A stretch of DNA of 64,000 nt from Niveispirillum sp048066115 (lineage in GTDB: Bacteria > Pseudomonadota > Alphaproteobacteria > Azospirillales > Azospirillaceae). The position numbers were made by a program, and so were the translations under genes. Positions 59,610 through 64,000 of the stretch are shown piece by piece (within the stretch, counting starts at the first letter, position 1; each line of letters starts with the position of its first letter). The stretch spans positions 119,659 through 183,658 of the forward strand of contig NZ_JBLTYX010000013.1 of the NCBI RefSeq assembly GCF_048066115.1, read 5' to 3'. Below the pieces are notes generated by a model, which was given only the letters and a program-made list of their open reading frames with translations, did no database searches and was not told the DNA's origin.

Positions 59610-60968
59610 ATGGACAAGGCCGGCGCCCCCGTCGGCCAGTGGTCGTCGCGTTTCGCTTTCCTGATGGCTGCCATCGGCTCCTCCGTGGGGCTCGGCAATA
59701 TCTGGAAGTTCCCCTACATGATCGGCACGGGCGGCGGATCGGCCTTCATGCTGGTCTATCTGGCCTGCGTGATGGCGGTGGGCCTGCCCATCCTGATCGC
59801 GGAGCTGATGCTGGGCCGTATGGGCAGGCAGGGGCCGATCGAGACCCTGATCGATCTCGGGCGCCGTTATTCCGGCAGTGCCGCCTGGGGCCTGATCGGC
59901 TGTGTCGGCGTGCTGGCGGCGGTGCTGATCCTGTCCTTCTATTCCGTCGTGGCCGGCTGGTCGCTGGCCTATATCCCCAAGCTGCTGCTGGGGGAGATGT
60001 CGGGCCTGACCGGCGCGCAGACGGGGGAAGTGTTCGGTTCGCTGCTGGCCGATCCCTGGAAGCTGACCTTCTGGCACGCTTTGTTCATGTTGCTGACCAT
60101 CATTCCCGTGGCGCGCGGCATCCAGGCGGGGATCGAGAAGGCGGTGGTGTGGATGATGCCGCTCCTGTTCGTGCTGCTGCTGGTCCTGTGCATCTATGCC
60201 GCGATCGAGGGCGATTTCGCCGCTGGCATGGCCTATCTGTTCAAGCCGGATTTCGCGGCGGTGACCTGGGATGTGGTGCTGGCCGCCACAGGCCAGGCCT
60301 TCTTCTCGCTCTCGGTGGGGCTGGGCACCATGCTGGCCTATGGCGCCTATCTGCCGGCGAACGTTTCCATCCCGCGCACTTCACTGGTCATCGTCTTCGC
60401 CGCCATCCTGACGGCGGTACTGGCCGGGGCCGCCATCTTCCCTATCGTCTTCGCCAACGGCCTGAACCCGTCGGAAGGGCCGGGGCTGGTGTTCGTGACC
60501 CTGACCGTGGCCTTCGGCGCCATGCCGGGCGGGGCGCTGTTCGGGGCGGTGTTCTTCGTGCTGCTGGCCATTGCGGCCCTGACCTCGTCCGTGTCGCTGC
60601 TGGAGCCCATCGTGGCAGCGTTCCGTGGCCGGTCCAGCCTGTCGCGCTCGACCCTGGCCTGGATCGGTGGCATCGTCGCCTGGGTCATCGGCTTTTTGAC
60701 CCTGTTCTCCTTCAATATCTGGTCGGATGTGCATCCGCTGGGCGGCACGCGCACCTGGTTCGACTGGATCGACTTCCTGACCTCCAACATCATGCTGCCG
60801 CTGGGGGGCGTGATGCTGGCTTTGTTCGCGGGCTGGGTGGTGTCGCGTGAGGATGGGGCCGCCATCCTGGGCTTTGAAAGCCCGCTGCTGTTCCGGCTCT
60901 GGCGCATCCTGGTGCGCGTGGTGGCACCAGTGGGTGTCGTCGCAGCGGTCGTTTCCAATATGCTCTGA
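59610..60968 (+). CDS. Neurotransmitter:sodium symporter (NSS) family transporter
   Basis: A 452-residue LeuT-fold transporter. Helix 1 has SSRFAFLMAAIGSSVGLGNIWKFPYMIGTGGGSAF (in sections), the sodium- and substrate-binding signature of the family. It continues with VGLPILIAELMLGRMGRQGP, GQAFFSLSVGLGTMLAYGAY (helix 6) and LTSSVSLLEPIVAAF (helix 8). About 11-12 helices. Probably a sodium-coupled amino-acid importer. ATG 59610 is used; the frame is open upstream to 59430 with no family support. Confidence 0.92.
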   Translation: MDKAGAPVGQWSSRFAFLMAAIGSSVGLGNIWKFPYMIGTGGGSAFMLVYLACVMAVGLPILIAELMLGRMGRQGPIETLIDLGRRYSGSAAWGLIGCVGVLAAVLILSFYSVVAGWSLAYIPKLLLGEMSGLTGAQTGEVFGSLLADPWKLTFWHALFMLLTIIPVARGIQAGIEKAVVWMMPLLFVLLLVLCIYAAIEGDFAAGMAYLFKPDFAAVTWDVVLAATGQAFFSLSVGLGTMLAYGAYLPANVSIPRTSLVIVFAAILTAVLAGAAIFPIVFANGLNPSEGPGLVFVTLTVAFGAMPGGALFGAVFFVLLAIAALTSSVSLLEPIVAAFRGRSSLSRSTLAWIGGIVAWVIGFLTLFSFNIWSDVHPLGGTRTWFDWIDFLTSNIMLPLGGVMLALFAGWVVSREDGAAILGFESPLLFRLWRILVRVVAPVGVVAAVVSNML

Positions 60969-61014
60969 CGGGGCATAATGGCCTTGTCAAAGTGAGACCA
61001 GGAAGGACCCAACG

Positions 61015-61440
61015 ATGATCAACCTGCTGATGAATGTGCTGTGGCTGCTGCTGTTCGGCTGGACGGCGGCGCTGGGCTGGCTGGGGGCAGCCGTTGTGAT
61101 GGTGATTTCCATCGTCGGCATTCCCTGGGCCCGGGCTGCCGTTAACATCGCCATCTTCATGCTCTGGCCCTTCGGCCGCGTGGCCGTGGACCGGGAGGAA
61201 CTGACGGGGCGGGAGGATATCGGTACCGGCCCGCTGGGGTTCATCGGGAACGTGATCTGGTTCCTGTTCGGCGGCATCTGGCTGTGCCTGGGGCACCTGA
61301 TTCTGGGCTTGGGCTTCTGCATCACCATCATCGGCATCCCGTTCGGGCTGCAGCATTTCAAGTTCGCCGGTCTGGCCTTCGCCCCCATCGGCAAGACCAT
61401 CATCGACCGTGAAGTGCTGGAGGCGGTGCGCTACCGGTGA
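61015..61440 (+). CDS. YccF domain membrane protein
   Basis: A 141-residue membrane protein with two similar halves: ISIVGIPWARAAVNIAIFMLWPFGRVAVD and IIGIPFGLQHFKFAGLAFAPIGKTIIDRE (in sections). These are the duplicated YccF motifs (IGIPxxxQxxKxAxxxLxPFGxxV). An additional helix precedes each half. Function unknown. An AGGAAGGA ribosome site precedes the ATG. Confidence 0.92.
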   Translation: MINLLMNVLWLLLFGWTAALGWLGAAVVMVISIVGIPWARAAVNIAIFMLWPFGRVAVDREELTGREDIGTGPLGFIGNVIWFLFGGIWLCLGHLILGLGFCITIIGIPFGLQHFKFAGLAFAPIGKTIIDREVLEAVRYR

Positions 61441-61449
61441 GATGATGGC

Positions 61450-61473
61450 GGAGCGGACGCTTAAATCCGCTCC
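61450..61473. terminator. Hairpin between convergent yccF-like and coq7 genes
   Basis: The arms GGAGCGGA (61450-61457) and TCCGCTCC (61466-61473) pair perfectly around an 8-nt loop that contains the coq7 stop codon. There is no T-run, so the terminator call is weak. Confidence 0.4.
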
Positions 61474-62093
61474 GACAGCCAGATGGCGGTGCGCGACCCT
61501 GCCTTGATCAGGGCCGACAACACCGGATAGCCCGTGGCCAGTTCCGCCTCATGCTCCAGCCCAATATCGCGATGCTCCAGTTCCTCGGCCCGGAACTGCT
61601 CGATCGTGGCCTTCAGCTTCTCCTCACCGGGCCCCAGCTTTTCGGCCTGCTCGGCATAATGCTGGTCGATGACCTCCTCCACCGCCACGGTGCAGGCCAT
61701 GGCGGCGCGGCTGCCCATGGCGGCGGTGCCGGCACCCAGTGCCCAGCCGGCCAGATGCCAGATGGGCTGCAGCATTGTCGGCCGTACGCCGCGTTCACGG
61801 GCCAGCCCGTTGAACGTTTCCAGATGCACCACTTCCTGTTCGGTCATGTGCTGGATCATCGGGCCCTTCTCGCCCTTGCCCAACACGGCCAGCTGCCCCG
61901 TATAGATGCGCACGGCGCCGTATTCGCCGGCCTGATCGACGCGGATCATCCGGTCCAGCGTGGCCGGCGCATCACCGGGCAGGTGCCGGGGGCGTGCCGC
62001 GGCCGCCACTGCGCCGGCATCGGCCAGCGGGCCGTCCTTCAGCGGGCGGGGCGAAAGCAGATGCGCCGGAATGCCGGGATTATGGGTGCTCAT
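61461..62093 (-). CDS. coq7: Coq7-type demethoxyubiquinone hydroxylase
   Basis: A 210-residue di-iron monooxygenase for ubiquinone synthesis. Iron ligands appear in MIRVDQAGEYGAVRIYTGQ, EQEVVHLETFN, CTVAVEEVIDQHYAEQ and AEELEHRDIGLEHEAE (the E, ExxH, E, ExxH pattern). The N-terminal extension (about 45 residues) is Ala/Pro-rich. Its start overlaps the dsbB stop by 4 bp, so the two genes are translated from one message. Chain length and ligands are complete. Confidence 0.95.
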   Translation of the reverse strand: MSTHNPGIPAHLLSPRPLKDGPLADAGAVAAAARPRHLPGDAPATLDRMIRVDQAGEYGAVRIYTGQLAVLGKGEKGPMIQHMTEQEVVHLETFNGLARERGVRPTMLQPIWHLAGWALGAGTAAMGSRAAMACTVAVEEVIDQHYAEQAEKLGPGEEKLKATIEQFRAEELEHRDIGLEHEAELATGYPVLSALIKAGSRTAIWLSERI

Positions 62094-62599
62094 CCAGCCT
62101 GCTCCGTGGAAAAGGCCGCCTTGAAGGCGAAAAGCGCCAGGATCAGGCTGGCGATGGCGCTGAAACCGGCGATGGAAATGCCGAACAGTGACCAGGGGAT
62201 CTCGTCACAGCGCACGACGGGGGCGGCCAGGATGGCGGCGCGCAGATCGTCCAGCCCGCCGCTGCTGATCGGTGCGGTACAGGCGGTGAAACCTTCCCAC
62301 CATTTCTGTTCCACCCCGGCGTGGAACAGCGAGATGCCGGCGCCAACCAGAAACACCAGCCCGCCCAGGATCAGGCTGACCCGCCTTTGTGCTGCCGTCA
62401 GGCGCAGCAGGGCCGAGGGCAGCAGGGGCAGGATGACCGTCATATAAGCATAGCGCTGCCACCAGCACATGTCGCACGGGTTCAGCCCGCCCCAATATTG
62501 GGAGGCGAAGGCGGTGCCCAAAGCCGTCAGTGCTGCCAGGATCAGCAGCAGCGAAGGCAGGCGCGGGGCGGCGAACAGGGTGGTCGTTTTACTCATCAT
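62090..62599 (-). CDS. dsbB: Disulfide bond formation protein B
   Basis: A 169-residue inner-membrane protein with four helices that reoxidises DsbA and passes electrons to quinone. The CxxC pair is in NPCDMCWWQRYAYM and the second pair of cysteines in FTACTAPISS and VVRCDEIPWSLFGIS, as the family requires. ATG 62599 (or 62596) is chosen because it gives the short N-terminal tail. Located upstream of coq7, whose product also serves quinone metabolism; dsbA is not in the window. Confidence 0.92.
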   Translation of the reverse strand: MMSKTTTLFAAPRLPSLLLILAALTALGTAFASQYWGGLNPCDMCWWQRYAYMTVILPLLPSALLRLTAAQRRVSLILGGLVFLVGAGISLFHAGVEQKWWEGFTACTAPISSGGLDDLRAAILAAPVVRCDEIPWSLFGISIAGFSAIASLILALFAFKAAFSTEQAG

Positions 62600-62681
62600 G
62601 GCGGCAACTATAGGCACGTGTCCTGCGTGCCGCAAAGGGCCACCTGCGTGGGGCGGATGGCCGCATCGGTTACGCAATGCC

Positions 62682-62705
62682 AGACGCGGCAGACTCAAAA
62701 TCTGT
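62682..62705 (+). repeat. 24-bp copy of the tRNA-Leu anticodon region
   Basis: The 24 bases at 62682-62705 (AGACGCGGCAGACTCAAAAT and four more) are identical to 62800-62823 inside the tRNA-Leu gene, 118 bp away in the same direction. The rest of the tRNA is missing: the flanks do not form the acceptor or T arms. It may be a remnant of a tRNA duplication or an attachment-site copy left by an excised element. Confidence 0.8.
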
Positions 62706-62727
62706 CACCCGCCACCGACGGATTTCA

Positions 62728-62755
62728 TTGACCGGCGGCTTGCCATCATTATAGT
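62728..62755 (+). promoter_or_regulatory. Promoter of tRNA-Leu
   Basis: TTGACC (62728-62733), 16 bp, TATAGT (62750-62755), about 25 bp before the tRNA 5' end. It is a strong housekeeping promoter match, and lies between the tRNA fragment and the tRNA gene. Confidence 0.75.
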
Positions 62756-62780
62756 GCCGCCTCGCGTTGAAGCGCTCGGT

Positions 62781-62866
62781 GCCTCCGTGGCGAAATGGTA
62801 GACGCGGCAGACTCAAAATCTGTTGCCGGCAACGGCGTGTTGGTTCGAGTCCGACCGGGGGCACCA
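62781..62866 (+). tRNA. tRNA-Leu (anticodon CAA)
   Basis: An 86-nt class II tRNA. The acceptor arms are GCCTCCG and CGGGGGC (one G-T pair), with discriminator A and encoded CCA. The D arm is GGCGAAATGGTAGACGC, and the anticodon arm GCAGA-CTCAAAA-TCTGT places CAA at positions 34-36. A long variable arm (TGCCGGCAACGGCG) and T arm (GTTCGAGTCCGAC) follow. All arms form. Confidence 0.96.
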
Positions 62867-63045
62867 ATTTCCTTCCCGATATCATTGCGATTTCGCCAGA
62901 ATGGGGCCAATCGGGCCCTTCGGCGCCGGTCCATGCGCGCATAGGCCGAACGGCTTCTTGGCGTTGCTGTCCATCATGATTAGCGTGTCCGGCACCCGGA
63001 TGCCGGTCCCGGCCTCCGTCTTCTGTCGCGGAAGGAACGCCCCTG

Positions 63046-63900
63046 ATGAACCATAACAAGATGAAGCCGTTGTTGCTGGCTGCCTTGCTGACCCTGCCCC
63101 TGCCGGCCGTCCTGGCGGCCGATGTGCCCGCTCCGCAGCAGGTGGCTGCCGCTCCCCTGCGCGACCTGCTGGCGCCGATCCTGGCCGGCGATCATCGCTC
63201 CGACGCCAACAAGGCCCGCGACCAGTGGCGCCATCCGGTTGAGACGTTGGAATTCCTCGGCGTGGAACCGGGGATGAGCGTCGTGGAGATATGGCCGGGC
63301 GGCGGCTGGTACACGGAAGTGCTGGGGCCGCTGCTGAACACCAATGGCCGCTATATCGCCGCCGGCTCCGATCCTAACGGTGCCTCGGCCACTACGCTCG
63401 CCGGCATTCAGCGCTTCAAGGACAAGCTGGCGGCCAAGCCGGAGCTTTACGCCAAGGCCGAGCTGACGGGCTTCGGGCCCAAGGCGCTGGATTTCGTGCC
63501 GGCCGGTTCGGTCGATCGGGTGCTGACCTTCCGCAATGTCCATAACTGGATGGGGGCGGGCTGGGCGGAGGATGCGTTCAAGGCCATGTTCAAGGCGCTG
63601 AAGCCCGGTGGCGTGCTGGGTATCGTCGAACATCGGGCGTCGAAGGCCAATCCGCAGGATCCCAAGGCCAAGTCCGGTTATGTGCGCGAGGATTATGTGA
63701 TCAAGCTGGCCACCGATGCCGGCTTCAAGCTGGTGGCGCTGTCGGAGGTGAATTCCAACCCGCGTGACACCAAAGATTATGCGGAAGGCGTCTGGACCCT
63801 GCCGCCGACCCTGACCCTGAAGGACAAGGATCGGGAGAAATATCTGGCCATCGGCGAGAGCGACCGTATGACTCTGCGCTTTGTGAAGCCTGCCAACTGA
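63046..63900 (+). CDS. Exported class I SAM-dependent methyltransferase-like protein
   Basis: A 284-residue protein with a clear signal peptide (MKPLLLAALLTLPLPAVLAA) followed by a Rossmann methyltransferase-like domain: SVVEIWPGGGWYTEVLGPLL (motif I, with Trp-Pro in place of the usual Gly), SVDRVLTFRNVHNWM, and LKPGGVLGIVEHRAS. It belongs to the exported predicted-methyltransferase group (COG4798-like). Its working compartment has no known supply of S-adenosylmethionine, so the activity is uncertain. A terminator follows. Confidence 0.87.
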   Translation: MNHNKMKPLLLAALLTLPLPAVLAADVPAPQQVAAAPLRDLLAPILAGDHRSDANKARDQWRHPVETLEFLGVEPGMSVVEIWPGGGWYTEVLGPLLNTNGRYIAAGSDPNGASATTLAGIQRFKDKLAAKPELYAKAELTGFGPKALDFVPAGSVDRVLTFRNVHNWMGAGWAEDAFKAMFKALKPGGVLGIVEHRASKANPQDPKAKSGYVREDYVIKLATDAGFKLVALSEVNSNPRDTKDYAEGVWTLPPTLTLKDKDREKYLAIGESDRMTLRFVKPAN

Positions 63901-63920
63901 CATCGGCAGCAGCAGATGCG

Positions 63921-63956
63921 AAGGCCCCGGTCCGCGCGACCGGGGCCTTTCTGTTT
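63921..63956 (+). terminator. Intrinsic terminator of the methyltransferase gene
   Basis: The arms AAGGCCCCGGT (63921-63931) and ACCGGGGCCTT (63939-63949) are perfectly complementary and end in TTTCTGTTT, 20 bp after the stop codon. Confidence 0.9.
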
Positions 63957-64000
63957 CAAGGCCACCATATATAGGGTGGTCAACCACAGCCGCTGGTGTG

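Noticed and set aside
62767..62979. Short plus-strand ORF reading WRNGRRGRLKICCRQ over tRNA-Leu
   Set aside because: This translation is the familiar artefact of reading through a tRNA-Leu gene.

Overview
This 64 kb window is GC-rich chromosomal DNA from an alphaproteobacterium. The best fit is Rhodospirillales/Azospirillaceae (Azospirillum or Niveispirillum-like). That is an inference from gene content: a RegB/RegA-type redox pair, an Irr-type Fur regulator, hisZ beside purA, an Hsp20-DUF1150 pair, a stand-alone MtgA, Coq7, GluQRS, and an NDUFS6-like zinc-finger protein. The DNA is densely coding and mostly housekeeping. I saw no prophage, integrase, transposase, rRNA or CRISPR array.

Layout. 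0-9 kb: end of a sensor kinase, a RegA/ActR regulator, a secreted RTX-type protein, heptose synthesis (hldE), small heat-shock protein plus DUF1150 (with an RpoH-type promoter), dapE, a membrane protein, hisZ and purA. 9-17 kb: rpmI-rplT, then pheS and pheT. These are interrupted by two toxin-antitoxin modules, a GerW/YtfJ-like protein and a JmjC/cupin-like protein. 17-27 kb: a chemotaxis receptor, YceI, MeaB, a PilZ-like protein, MtgA, a GST, a Sel1-repeat/peptidoglycan-binding protein, tRNA-Gln(TTG), a degenerate EAL protein and a conserved unknown. 27-31.5 kb: a complete sulfate ABC importer (binding protein, CysT, CysW, CysA). 31.5-39.5 kb: DUF1244, an overlooked 58-residue ORF, N-formylglutamate amidohydrolase, an aldehyde dehydrogenase, two membrane-anchored coiled-coil proteins of unknown role, a ChbG/HpnK deacetylase, an orphan ABC ATPase, a zinc-finger protein and a CAP-domain protein. 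39.5-47 kb: an RND efflux pair and a large sensor kinase. 47-56 kb: Irr, a duplicated-domain acidic protein, AlkB, a GIN-like beta-helix protein, a ribbon-helix-helix protein, a HAD phosphatase, a MerR/TipAS regulator, a conserved unknown, GluQRS and an HNH endonuclease. 56-64 kb: an ethanolamine permease, MFS and NSS transporters, YccF, Coq7-DsbB, tRNA-Leu(CAA) and an exported methyltransferase.

The most interesting non-coding signal is a family of about 100-bp intergenic elements, with nine copies found by eye. They share a framework of CCTCAGGCGCCGGGCG, hairpin, CTTGGCTTACG linker, hairpin, hairpin and a terminal hairpin. Stems differ between copies while mostly keeping pairing, and loops (ATCC, ATGA, GTC-type) are kept. 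None lies between divergent genes. This looks like a structured repeat (REP/MITE-like or RNA-level element) that I do not recognise. Two other long perfect or near-perfect inverted repeats (32134-32218 and 44235-44322), an extended toxin-antitoxin operator palindrome, and a duplicated tRNA-Leu fragment upstream of tRNA-Leu are also noted.

All functional calls come from reading motifs, without database searches. Starts were chosen from ribosome-binding sites and family knowledge, and uncertain ones are flagged.
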